Counted from the first letter of the stretch, positions 1-6,356 are shown. The stretch: DNA of 7,107 bases from Actinomycetes bacterium (GCA_023425905.1 JAFABT010000136.1:1-7107); one strand, 5' to 3'. Translations and numbers: made by a program. Notes: a model not told the origin generated them from the sequence alone.

Positions 1-498
1 CTCGTGAGCCCGGACACCCGTGACCCGGTCGCTCGGCTCGAACGGCAGGCGCTTGAGGTGCTGCTGCAGCTTCCCGCGGAGGTCCCGGCCGATCTCGGCG
101 ACCTCGACACCGACGCGTTCGCGGTGCCCGCGTTCCGCGCCGTCCACGAGGCCGTGCGAGCCGCGGGCGGGCTCACCGAGGCGCACCGGGTCGCGACGGG
201 TCCGGGCGGCGCACTCGCCTGGGTCGAGGCGGTGCGCGGCGAGGCGGGGGTGGCCGTCGCTCCGCTCGTCACCGAGCTCGCCGTCTCACCGCTGCCCGAG
301 GACCGGGCCGACGCCCTCGGCACCTATGCCCGCGGAATCGTCGCGGCCCTGCTCGACCTCGGCATCACCCGGCGCATCGCCGACGCACGGGGCCGGCTGC
401 AGCGGGCCGACCCGGACCGGGAGCCGGACGTCTACCAGGCCGCCTTCGCCACGCTCGTCGAGCTCGAGAACCGGCGCCGGGCGCTGCGCGAGGAGTAG
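1..498 (+). CDS. dnaG: DNA primase DnaG, C-terminal part (5' end outside window)
   Basis: The frame is open from the first base and ends with TAG at 496-498, so about 165 codons of a gene that begins upstream are visible. DnaG makes the RNA primers that start Okazaki fragments, and its C-terminal domain binds the replicative helicase DnaB. The catalytic zinc-binding and TOPRIM domains are not in the window. What remains matches the helical C-terminal part of actinobacterial DnaG: the opening 'DPVARLERQALEVLLQLP', then an 'F-x-VPAFRAVHEAVRAAGG' stretch, and a closing amphipathic helix ending in 'LVELENRRRALREE'. The identification is from remembered family sequence, not from a search. The neighbouring tRNA genes also fit a dnaG locus. 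The GTG at 4-6 is an internal Val codon, not a start. Confidence 0.88.
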   Translation, partial: LVSPDTRDPVARLERQALEVLLQLPAEVPADLGDLDTDAFAVPAFRAVHEAVRAAGGLTEAHRVATGPGGALAWVEAVRGEAGVAVAPLVTELAVSPLPEDRADALGTYARGIVAALLDLGITRRIADARGRLQRADPDREPDVYQAAFATLVELENRRRALREE

Positions 499-510
499 GC
501 GGGCGACCGG

Positions 511-516
511 TAGCCT
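511..516 (+). promoter_or_regulatory. Possible -10 box (TAGCCT) for the CAU tRNA
   Basis: TAGCCT fits the actinobacterial TAnnnT -10 pattern. It lies 10 nt before the tRNA 5' end at 527, so transcription would begin only a few bases before the mature tRNA. No convincing -35 is visible, because that region is the end of dnaG. The tRNA could instead be cotranscribed with dnaG. Confidence 0.3.
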
Positions 517-526
517 GTGCGGTCGA

Positions 527-600
527 GGGGCAGTAGCTCAGCCGGTCAGAGCAGCGGACTCATAATCCGTCGGTCGTGGGTTCAAGCCCCACCTGCCCTA
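527..600 (+). tRNA. tRNA with CAU anticodon (elongator Met or Ile2)
   Basis: A complete 74-nt cloverleaf is present. The acceptor stem is 527-533 with 593-599 (7 pairs, the first G-U), the D arm starts GCTC at 536, the anticodon stem is 554-558 with 566-570, the loop is CTCATAA with anticodon CAT at 561-563, and the T arm is 576-580 with 588-592 around TTCAAGC. The discriminator is A600 and CCA is not encoded. A CAU anticodon means either elongator tRNA-Met or the Ile2 tRNA whose C34 is changed to lysidine by TilS so that it reads AUA. It is not an initiator, because the first acceptor pair is intact. The 27-43 G-U pair and the GGTCG...GGTTCAAG T-arm region resemble E. coli tRNA-Ile2 somewhat more than tRNA-Met. 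That resemblance is suggestive only. Confidence 0.96.
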
Positions 601-618
601 CGGGATACCGTGGGATCC

Positions 619-1155
619 ATGGCTCTCTTCCGGCGCCGTCCGCGCCTGCCCGTGGCATTCCGCCGGGCGCTCGACCTCCCTCGGGGCGACGCGCCCATGG
701 CCCTCGCACCCCTCGTGGGGGACGCGTGGGCGGTCGCCTCGCGTCGGGCCCTCCACCTCCTCACCCCGGAGGGGGCCGACGCGTCGACGGCTGGCGTCGC
801 CGTCGTGCGTGAGCCGTGGGCCGACATCGAGAAGGCGTCCTTCGACCCGGAGACGACGACGATCCGTGTCGTCCTCGTCCGCGGGGGTGTGCTCGACCTC
901 GCGCTCGCGGGCACGGAGTGGCGCACCTTCGCGACGACGCTGCGCGAGCGGGTGCAGTCCTCCGTCGTCCACGTGGAGTCGGTCACACTTCCGGGCGGCG
1001 TCCTGGCGCGGGCTGCCGTCCGCCGCCACGAGGACGGCACGCTCTTCAGCCACGTGTCGACGGCAGAACGGGTCGACACGAGCAGGCCGGGGGTCGCGCA
1101 GGCGCTCGACGAGCTCGAGGAGCGCGTCCGCGTCGCGGCCGGGCTACCCCTGTAG
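619..1155 (+). CDS. Conserved-looking actinobacterial protein of unknown function
   Basis: 178 residues from ATG 619, ending TAG at 1153-1155. I do not recognise a named family. The protein looks soluble: it starts with a basic patch (MALFRRRPRLP), has alternating short hydrophobic stretches and turns suggestive of beta strands in the middle (for example 'TTIRVVLVRGGVLDLAL' and a 'W-R-T-F' motif), and ends in a charged helix (about residues 157-173, 'ALDELEERVRVAAG'). A small beta-barrel (PH-like) fold with a C-terminal helix would be compatible, but this is only an impression. There is no signal peptide or membrane segment. ATG 619 lies 18 nt after the tRNA 3' end. An in-frame GTG at 610 is an alternative start, and anything further upstream falls inside the tRNA. 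No Shine-Dalgarno sequence precedes either start. Codon use is typical of its neighbours, supporting a real gene. It is sandwiched between two tRNA genes and may be read from the upstream tRNA transcript. Confidence 0.82.
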   Translation: MALFRRRPRLPVAFRRALDLPRGDAPMALAPLVGDAWAVASRRALHLLTPEGADASTAGVAVVREPWADIEKASFDPETTTIRVVLVRGGVLDLALAGTEWRTFATTLRERVQSSVVHVESVTLPGGVLARAAVRRHEDGTLFSHVSTAERVDTSRPGVAQALDELEERVRVAAGLPL

Positions 1156-1161
1156 ACCTGC

Positions 1162-1167
1162 TAAAGT
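1162..1167 (+). promoter_or_regulatory. Possible -10 box (TAAAGT) for tRNA-Asn
   Basis: TAAAGT, just after the stop codon of the preceding gene, matches four of the six TATAAT positions and is unusually AT-rich for this window. It lies 21 nt before the tRNA 5' end, giving a short leader of about 14 nt. No good -35 hexamer is visible 16-18 nt upstream. Confidence 0.4.
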
Positions 1168-1188
1168 TCTGCTGCGCTCAGCGCACTG

Positions 1189-1260
1189 TCCCGCGTAGCT
1201 CAACGGCAGAGCATCCGACTGTTAATCGGACGGTTACTGGTTCGAATCCAGTCGCGGGAG
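1189..1260 (+). tRNA. tRNA-Asn (GUU anticodon)
   Basis: A complete 72-nt cloverleaf. The acceptor stem is 1189-1195 (TCCCGCG) with 1253-1259 (CGCGGGA), all Watson-Crick. The D arm is GCTC 1198-1201 with GAGC 1209-1212 around a 7-nt loop. The anticodon stem is 1214-1218 with 1226-1230, with loop CTGTTAA and anticodon GTT at 1221-1223. The T stem is ACTGG with CCAGT around TTCGAAT. The discriminator is G1260 and CCA is not encoded. The short D loop and overall sequence are typical of actinobacterial tRNA-Asn. It reads AAC and AAU codons. Confidence 0.97.
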
Positions 1261-1270
1261 CAGCAAGGTC

Positions 1271-1312
1271 GAGGCCCCTGGAACGGCGTACATACGCCCG
1301 ACCGGGGGCCTC
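1271..1312 (+). terminator. Nested hairpin terminator behind tRNA-Asn
   Basis: Bases 1271-1281 pair with 1302-1312 in an 11-bp stem (GAGGCCCC core, one T-G wobble). Inside the 20-nt loop, GGCGT at 1285-1289 pairs with ACGCC at 1294-1298, giving a second helix on top of the first. It starts 11 nt after the tRNA 3' end, where a tRNA transcript would be expected to end. There is no T-run, which is common for actinobacterial terminators. Confidence 0.72.
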
Positions 1313-1505
1313 TGCCGTGCTGCTCCGTGGTCGCCGACCAACGGCGCCAGCCCCGGGTGCCGTCCCTGCTACGCCCTCGGCGATATGGAGCAGACGCGTG
1401 TCAGGGGTCCCGTCTACTGTCGTGGATGGCCCTGCGGGCCGGGACACTCCCGTGCCGGTCGACCCGCGGGACCGCCCGCCCGCACTTCCGTGAAAGCTGC
1501 CACCC
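1313..1505 (+). promoter_or_regulatory. Leader/promoter region of the ABC exporter operon
   Basis: This noncoding stretch must contain the operon promoter. The best -10 candidate is TACTGT at 1415-1420 (TAnnnT), which would give a leader of roughly 80 nt; no clear -35 is visible. A GGCCC-TGC-GGGCC hairpin lies at 1428-1440 inside that leader. I see no recognisable riboswitch or attenuator. GAAAG at 1492-1496 is a weak ribosome binding site, 9 nt before the ATG at 1506. Confidence 0.35.
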
Positions 1506-3242
1506 ATGACTCTGCTCCGCCTCACGCTGCGTCACGCCAGGCCCTACGCCGGGTGGGTGCTCATGGTCCTCGTGCTGCAGACCGCGACGACCATGGCGAC
1601 GCTCTACCTGCCGAGCCTCAACGCCCGCATCATCGACGAGGGCGTGACGCGCGGGGACGTCGACTTCATCTGGTCGACGGGCGTGCAGATGCTCCTCATC
1701 TGTCTCGTCCAGCTCGCGACAGCCGTGGGTGCCGTCTACTTCGGCTCGCGCACCGCGATGGCCATCGGGCGCGACCTGCGCCGCGAGGTCTACCGGAAGG
1801 TCGACTCGCTCGGCACCCTCGACGTCGGCCGATTCGGCACCGCGACGCTCATCACCCGCAACACGAACGACGTGCAGCAGGTCCAGATGCTCGTGCTGCT
1901 CGCCCTCAACTTCATGGTCTCGGCCCCGATCATGTGCGTCGGCGGCATCATCATGGCGCTGCGCGAGGACGCCGGGCTGTCGTGGCTGCTGTGGGTGTCG
2001 GTGCCCGTGCTGCTCGGCGTCGTCTCGGTCCTCGTCGTCAAGCTCATCCCGCTGTTCCGCGAGATGCAGGAGCGGATCGACGGCATCAACGGCGTCCTGC
2101 GCGAGCAGATCATCGGCATCAGGGTCATCCGGGCGTTCGTCCGGGAGGCCCACGAGTCCGAGCGCTACCAGGACGCCAACGCGAAGATCACGCGGGTCTC
2201 GCTCCGCGTGGGGAACCTCTTCGTCCTCATGTTCCCGGTCATCATGATGATCCTCCATCTTGCGAGTGCCGCGGTGTTCTGGTTCGGAGGGCACCGGGTC
2301 GACCAGGGGGCGATCGAGATCGGGTCCCTCACCGCGTTCCTCCAGTACCTCCTGCAGATCCTCGTCGCGGTGATGATGGGGACGTTCATGGCGATGATGG
2401 TGCCGCGCGCGGCCGTGTCGGCCGAGCGCATCGAGGAGCTCTTCGCCGCAGAGGCCACGATGGTGCTCTCACCTGACGAGCCCGTCGAGACTCCCACCTC
2501 CGGGGAGGTCGAGTTCCGCGGCGTGACATTCGGCTACCCGGGCGCCGAGCTCCCGGTGCTCGACGACGTGAGCTTCGTCGCGGAGGCGGGTCGCACGACG
2601 GCGATCGTCGGGTCGACGGGTGCGGGCAAGACGACCCTGCTCAACCTTGTCCCTCGACTCTTCGACCCTCGGGAGGGGACCGTCTCGATCGGCGGGGTCC
2701 CCGTCTCCTCGCTGTCCCGAGGGCAGCTGGCCGAGCTCGTCGCGCTCGTGCCTCAACGGCCCTACCTCTTCTCCGGGACGATCGCGTCCAACCTCCGCTT
2801 CGGCAGGCCCGACGCGGACGACGATGCGATGTGGGCCGCGCTGCGCGTCGCCCAGGCGGAGGACTTCGTCCGAGAGAAGCCTGACGGTCTCGAGGAGAAC
2901 GTGTCCCAGGGCGGGACCAACGTCTCCGGTGGTCAGCGTCAGCGGTTGTGCATCGCCCGCGCGCTCGTCGCCCGACCCCGCGTCTTTCTCTTCGACGACT
3001 CCTTCTCGGCGCTCGACGTGACGACGGACGCACGGCTGCGCGCCGCGCTGCCCGACGCGACGGACGGGGCGACCGTGATCGTCGTCGCCCAACGCATCTC
3101 GACGATCCGCTCGGCAGACCGCATCGTCGTCCTTGACCGTGGCCGCGTCGTCGCGACCGGCACCCACGAGGAGCTGCTCACCAGCAGCGACACCTACCGC
3201 GAGATCGTCGAGTCCCAGCTGAGCGTCGAGGAGATGGCGTGA
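1506..3242 (+). CDS. Heterodimeric ABC exporter subunit with the degenerate ATP site
   Basis: 578 residues, the normal length for a half-size ABC exporter. Six membrane helices lie at about 15-37, 55-80, 128-152, 156-181, 236-262 and 272-300, followed by a nucleotide-binding domain from about 332. That domain holds Walker A GSTGAGKT (369-376, K375), the Q loop Q417, the signature VSGGQ (473-477), and Walker B ending at D497. Two catalytic residues are altered. The residue after Walker B is D498, where canonical sites have Glu, and the switch histidine is replaced by Q529 (in 'VAQRIST'). These are the hallmarks of the degenerate-site subunit in heterodimeric exporters such as TM287 of TM287/288. 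Its canonical signature motif should serve the partner's active site. It forms an ATP-driven efflux or lipid-translocating pump in the cytoplasmic membrane with the next gene product. The Mycobacterium tuberculosis Rv1272c/Rv1273c pair is a comparable actinobacterial arrangement. The substrate cannot be deduced. Confidence 0.95.
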   Translation: MTLLRLTLRHARPYAGWVLMVLVLQTATTMATLYLPSLNARIIDEGVTRGDVDFIWSTGVQMLLICLVQLATAVGAVYFGSRTAMAIGRDLRREVYRKVDSLGTLDVGRFGTATLITRNTNDVQQVQMLVLLALNFMVSAPIMCVGGIIMALREDAGLSWLLWVSVPVLLGVVSVLVVKLIPLFREMQERIDGINGVLREQIIGIRVIRAFVREAHESERYQDANAKITRVSLRVGNLFVLMFPVIMMILHLASAAVFWFGGHRVDQGAIEIGSLTAFLQYLLQILVAVMMGTFMAMMVPRAAVSAERIEELFAAEATMVLSPDEPVETPTSGEVEFRGVTFGYPGAELPVLDDVSFVAEAGRTTAIVGSTGAGKTTLLNLVPRLFDPREGTVSIGGVPVSSLSRGQLAELVALVPQRPYLFSGTIASNLRFGRPDADDDAMWAALRVAQAEDFVREKPDGLEENVSQGGTNVSGGQRQRLCIARALVARPRVFLFDDSFSALDVTTDARLRAALPDATDGATVIVVAQRISTIRSADRIVVLDRGRVVATGTHEELLTSSDTYREIVESQLSVEEMA

Positions 3243-5311
3243 TGGCCGCCAAGGAGCGCACGAAGCGCGACAAGAAGCGCCAGTCGACGGCGGAGGAGCT
3301 GCCCGAGGACTTCAACCCCGGGCAGGGTGACCAGGACATGTTCGGCGGCGGCCCCGTCCGCAAGCCCAAGCAGTTCTGGCCCTCCGCCAAGCGGCTGCTC
3401 GGACTCATCGGGCCCGAGCGCACCCTCATGACGATCGTCCTCGGGCTCGTCGTCGTCTCGGTCGTCCTCACCGTGCTCGCGCCCCGGGTGCTCGGTCAGG
3501 CAGCAGACGTCGTGTTCGACGGCTTCCTCGGGGCACGACTTCCCGCGGACGTGCCCCTCGAGACGCTCGTCGAGCAGGCCCGGGCAGGCGGGCAGACGCA
3601 GTTCGCGGACCTGCTCGCGAACACGACGGGGGTCGTGCCGGGTCAGGGCATCGACTTCGCCCGGCTCGGGGAGCTCATCCTGCTCGTCCTCGGGATGTAC
3701 GTCGTCGCGTCGGTCCTCATGTGGGCGCAGGGCTTCCTGCTCAACCGCCTCGTCATGCGCGTCGTCTACCGGCTGCGCGAGGACATCGAGGCGACCATCA
3801 ACCGCCTCCCGCTGCGCTACTTCGACACCCGTCAGCGCGGTGACGTCATGTCCCGCGTGACGAACGACGTCGACAACATCCAGGCCGCGCTGCAGCAGGC
3901 GTTCTCCCAGATCGTCCAGTCCGTCATGACGGTCCTCGGCATCACCGTGATGATGTTCGTCGTCTCGTGGCAGCTCGCCCTCGTCGCCCTGCTCGTGCTC
4001 CCGATGTCCGGGGCGATCGCCGGGGTCATCGGCGTGCGCGCCCAGAAGCGCTTCGTCGCGCAGTGGAAGAGCACGGGCGACCTCAACGGGCACGTCGAGG
4101 AGTCCTACTCCGGGCTCGAGCTGGTCCGCGCCTACGGTCGCGACAAGGAGATGCTCGCCGAGTTCGACGAGCGCAACGACCGCCTCTTTGACGCGTCCTT
4201 CGGCGCTCAGTTCATCTCCGGCTCGATCATGCCCGCGATGACCTTCGTCTCCTACCTGTCGTACGTCCTCGTCGCCGTGGGTGGCGGGCTCCGTGTGGCC
4301 TCGGGTGACATGACCCTCGGCGCAGCGACCGCCTTCATCCAGTACTCCCGCGAGTTCACGCAGCCCGTGAGCGAGATCGCGGGCATCGCCAACATGATCC
4401 AGTCGGGCGTCGCGTCCGCCGAGCGCACCTTCGAGCTGCTCGACGCCGAGCCGGAGACCCCGGACGACGTCCGCGCCTCGCTGCCCGAGCAGCCCGACGG
4501 TCACGTCGAGTTCGACCACGTCTCCTTCTCCTACGAGCCGGAGTCGCCTCTCATCGAGGACCTCTCGTTCTCGGTCGAGCCGGGTCACACCGTCGCGATC
4601 GTCGGGCACACCGGTGCGGGCAAGACGACCCTCGTCAACCTCATCATGCGGTTCTACGAGCTCGACGCCGGGCGGATCCTCATCGACGGCGTCGACGTCC
4701 ACGAGCTCGGCCGGCACGAGCTGCGCTCCCGCATCGGCATGGTGCTCCAGGACACCTGGCTGTTCGAGGGGACGATCCGCGACAACATCCGGTACGGGCG
4801 CCTCGACGCGACCGACGACGAGGTCGTCGACGCGGCCCGCGCAACGATGGTCGACCACTTCGTCCGTCAGCTGCCTGATGGTTACGACACGCTCATCACG
4901 GAGGACGGCGGCTCGCTGTCCGCGGGGGAGCGGCAGCTCGTGACGATCGCCCGGGCCTTCCTCGCGCAGCCCGCACTCCTCATCCTCGACGAGGCGACGA
5001 GCTCCGTCGACACCCGCACGGAGCTGCTCGTCCAGCAGGCGATGGCTGCGCTGCGCACCGACCGCACGTCCTTCGTCATCGCGCACCGGCTGTCGACCAT
5101 CCGGGACGCGCACACGATCCTCGTCATGGCGAACGGCGCGATCGTCGAGCAGGGCAACCACCGCGAGCTCCTCGAGCGCCACGGGGCGTACTACGACCTC
5201 TACATGAGCCAGTTCCGTCGCGGGGTTGTCGAAGCCGAGGAGGCGACCGCGGCACGTGCGGAGGGCGCGGCGAAGGCTGAGGCACTCGAGAGCGGCCCCG
5301 CGAGCGCATAG
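3242..5311 (+). CDS. Heterodimeric ABC exporter subunit with the catalytic ATP site
   Basis: 689 residues from ATG 3242. The stop of the upstream gene (3240-3242) overlaps this ATG by one base, and GAGGAG at 3228-3233 lies 8 nt upstream, so the two genes are translationally coupled. An in-frame GTG at 3239 is a less likely start. The N-terminus (about 1-55) is a charged, Lys/Glu-rich cytoplasmic extension. The six membrane helices lie at about 60-82, 142-168, 221-243, 245-265, 327-350 and 355-378. An unusually long segment of about 55 residues separates helices 1 and 2 on the outer face. The nucleotide-binding domain has Walker A GHTGAGKT (455-462, K461), Q503, Walker B D583 with catalytic E584, and switch H615: a complete catalytic set. 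Its signature is LSAGE (559-563) rather than LSGGQ, and it would face the partner's degenerate site. An Ala/Glu-rich tail ends the protein. Substrate unknown. Confidence 0.95.
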   Translation: MAAKERTKRDKKRQSTAEELPEDFNPGQGDQDMFGGGPVRKPKQFWPSAKRLLGLIGPERTLMTIVLGLVVVSVVLTVLAPRVLGQAADVVFDGFLGARLPADVPLETLVEQARAGGQTQFADLLANTTGVVPGQGIDFARLGELILLVLGMYVVASVLMWAQGFLLNRLVMRVVYRLREDIEATINRLPLRYFDTRQRGDVMSRVTNDVDNIQAALQQAFSQIVQSVMTVLGITVMMFVVSWQLALVALLVLPMSGAIAGVIGVRAQKRFVAQWKSTGDLNGHVEESYSGLELVRAYGRDKEMLAEFDERNDRLFDASFGAQFISGSIMPAMTFVSYLSYVLVAVGGGLRVASGDMTLGAATAFIQYSREFTQPVSEIAGIANMIQSGVASAERTFELLDAEPETPDDVRASLPEQPDGHVEFDHVSFSYEPESPLIEDLSFSVEPGHTVAIVGHTGAGKTTLVNLIMRFYELDAGRILIDGVDVHELGRHELRSRIGMVLQDTWLFEGTIRDNIRYGRLDATDDEVVDAARATMVDHFVRQLPDGYDTLITEDGGSLSAGERQLVTIARAFLAQPALLILDEATSSVDTRTELLVQQAMAALRTDRTSFVIAHRLSTIRDAHTILVMANGAIVEQGNHRELLERHGAYYDLYMSQFRRGVVEAEEATAARAEGAAKAEALESGPASA

Positions 5312-5318
5312 GTGCACG

Positions 5319-5333
5319 CGGGGGCGCCTCCCG
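5319..5333. terminator. Possible terminator hairpin between convergent operons
   Basis: 5319-5324 pairs with 5328-5333 (six pairs including one G-T, loop CGC), 8 nt after the exporter stop and 10 nt beyond the stop of the second crcB gene. Its position between convergent operons suits a terminator in both directions. There is no T-run, and a short GC-rich hairpin is weak evidence in this genome. Confidence 0.35.
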
Positions 5334-5343
5334 TGGCTGCCGG

Positions 5344-5709
5344 CTAGCCCGTGGTGGCGAGCACGCCCAGCAACGTTCCGACGAGGCTGAGGACCGCCAT
5401 CGAGCCTGAGTGAGCGAGCGCTGCCCATGGGCGTCCCGCCCGCAGGAGTCGCGCACCCTCGACGCTCGCAGTGCTCAGGGTCGAGTAGCCGCCGAGGAAG
5501 CCCGTCCCAAGGGCGAGTGCGAGATCCCCGTCGCCGACGAGGCGCAGCGTCGATCCGGCGAGCCAGCCGATCGCAACCGAGGCCGTGATGTTGATGACGA
5601 TCGTCCCGAGCGGCACGGACCACCGGTTGTACCGGGCGACGAGGGCGTCGACGAGGAACCGTGCCGCCGCCCCCAGCCCACCCAGGAGTGCGACCAGCGC
5701 GAACGTCAT
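5344..5709 (-). CDS. crcB: Fluoride channel subunit CrcB/Fluc, second of pair
   Basis: 121 residues, the usual length of a Fluc half-channel, with four membrane helices (about 2-20, 33-55, 64-85, 96-117). Fluc proteins let F- leak out of the cytoplasm and protect against fluoride. Family marks are GGLGAAARF (R17) in helix 1, PLGTIVIN with N40 in helix 2, and GTGFLGGYSTLST (68-80) at the helix-3 break. The two Phe-box positions of well-studied homodimers (TTFSTF) are L78 and A81 here. Positive charges sit in the loop between helices 1 and 2 (R26, R29) and between helices 3 and 4 (R87, R90, R93), predicting N-out/C-out. The ATG at 5709 overlaps the upstream crcB stop in an ATGA, and AGAGGA (5716-5721 on this strand) lies 6 nt before it, which fixes the start. 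It probably functions only with the upstream gene product. Confidence 0.93.
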   Translation of the reverse strand: MTFALVALLGGLGAAARFLVDALVARYNRWSVPLGTIVINITASVAIGWLAGSTLRLVGDGDLALALGTGFLGGYSTLSTASVEGARLLRAGRPWAALAHSGSMAVLSLVGTLLGVLATTG

Positions 5710-6164
5710 CGCCGTTCCTCTCTGCGTCGTCGAGCGTGGGAGGACGCCAGCGCCATGCCGGCGAAGGCTGCACCGACCCCGAGGAGCACCGTCACGACCA
5801 GGTAGCCGATCGCGACGATCGCCTGACCGTCGCGCAGCCGCTCGGCTGTCTCGAGCATGACAGTGCTGTAGGTCGTGAAGCCGCCGAGCACACCCGTGCC
5901 CACCGTGAGCCGCACCGTCCTTCGCCACCCGCGATCAGGATCCCCGGCGGCGAGCGTCTCGATGAGCAGACCCAGCAGGAACGAGCCGCCGACGTTGATC
6001 GCCAGCGTCGTCCAGGGGACCCCGGTCGCCGGGACGGGGAAGGCACCGCCGAGCCCGGCGCGGAGCGCCGTCCCCGCAGCACCGCCGACGACGACGAGCG
6101 GCACCCAGCGGAGCACGGGGGTCTGCGTGCGACGCACCGGGACGCCCTCGGGAGGTGTGTGCAC
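5706..6164 (-). CDS. crcB: Fluoride channel subunit CrcB/Fluc, first of pair
   Basis: 152 residues with four membrane helices (about 20-39, 51-71, 84-108, 115-138). Family marks are GGAAGTALR (R35) in helix 1, TTLAINVGGSF with N57 in helix 2, and GVLGGFTTYST (91-101) at the helix-3 break. The first Phe-box position is Tyr (Y99) and the second Val (V102). It is longer than its partner because of a basic N-terminus (R11, R12, R19) and an Arg-rich C-terminal tail (RRRREERR). Together with R78, R81 and R82 in the middle loop these predict N-in/C-in, the opposite of its partner. The start is GTG 6164, supported by AGGAAGG (6169-6175 on this strand) a few bases upstream. The gene overlaps the next by 4 nt, so the two are expected in equal amounts. 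A fluoride efflux channel made as an antiparallel heterodimer is the likely product. Confidence 0.93.
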   Translation of the reverse strand: MHTPPEGVPVRRTQTPVLRWVPLVVVGGAAGTALRAGLGGAFPVPATGVPWTTLAINVGGSFLLGLLIETLAAGDPDRGWRRTVRLTVGTGVLGGFTTYSTVMLETAERLRDGQAIVAIGYLVVTVLLGVGAAFAGMALASSHARRRREERR

Positions 6165-6263
6165 GGGCCCTTCCTCATCGGACGCTGCTCGACGAGCCGC
6201 GTGCCGGACTGCTCATCGAACAGCCGGTCGACCTGCCCCTGCGCGTGAGGCGGAGGCGCCACA

Positions 6264-6292
6264 ACCCTAGCGAGCGTGGCCCCCGATGTGAC
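6264..6292 (-). promoter_or_regulatory. Possible promoter of the crcB operon
   Basis: Read on the minus strand, GTCACA (6292-6287) is followed after 17 nt by TAGGGT (6269-6264), giving 4/6 and 3/6 matches to the -35 and -10 consensus. Transcription would start near 6257 and leave a leader of about 90 nt before GTG 6164. I looked in that leader for the fluoride riboswitch and do not recognise it. Confidence 0.35.
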
Positions 6293-6311
6293 GCAGTCGC
6301 GTGAGCCGTTC

Positions 6312-6334
6312 GAGCACCGCGCGTGAGCGTGCTC
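6312..6334. repeat. Inverted repeat GAGCAC/GTGCTC
   Basis: Perfect 6-bp arms at 6312-6317 and 6329-6334, separated by 11 nt, in the divergent spacer between the crcB operon and the small gene at 6425. It could be an operator or a weak hairpin; function unknown. Confidence 0.35.
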
Positions 6335-6339
6335 CCGTA

Positions 6340-6356
6340 CGCGGCGGACCGCCGCG
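6340..6356. repeat. Perfect palindrome GCGGCGG-A-CCGCCGC upstream of small gene
   Basis: Eight-base arms (6340-6347 and 6349-6356) are perfect around a single central A. The centre is about 40 bp upstream of the TACAGT box at 6386. Such a compact odd palindrome could be a dimeric-repressor operator, or a 6-bp RNA hairpin. In sequence this GC-rich some chance palindromes are expected. Confidence 0.4.

Noticed and set aside
517..618. Upstream extension of the 178-aa gene to an ATG at 517.
   Set aside because: This would translate through the tRNA at 527-600; the ATG at 619 (or GTG at 610) is the first start outside the tRNA.
527..1260. tRNA genes as attachment sites of an integrated element.
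   Set aside because: No repeat of either tRNA 3' end is present elsewhere in the window, and there is no integrase or phage-like gene.
1428..1440. GGCCC-TGC-GGGCC as an attenuator of the exporter operon.
   Set aside because: It is a single 5-bp hairpin with no alternative fold, leader peptide or T-run. Such hairpins are frequent by chance at this GC content.
3194..5773. An 859-codon open frame on the minus strand, antisense to the second exporter gene.
   Set aside because: It is the shadow of the GC-rich plus-strand gene. Its product is low-complexity (runs of Asp, Glu, Arg, His) with no domain, while the plus strand encodes a full ABC exporter and the 5' part also overlaps crcB.
6165..6260. 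Fluoride riboswitch upstream of crcB.
   Set aside because: GATGAG-like words occur by eye, but the AACCGCC and paired GGNGAUG/CUGAUG elements are missing and no pseudoknot can be drawn.
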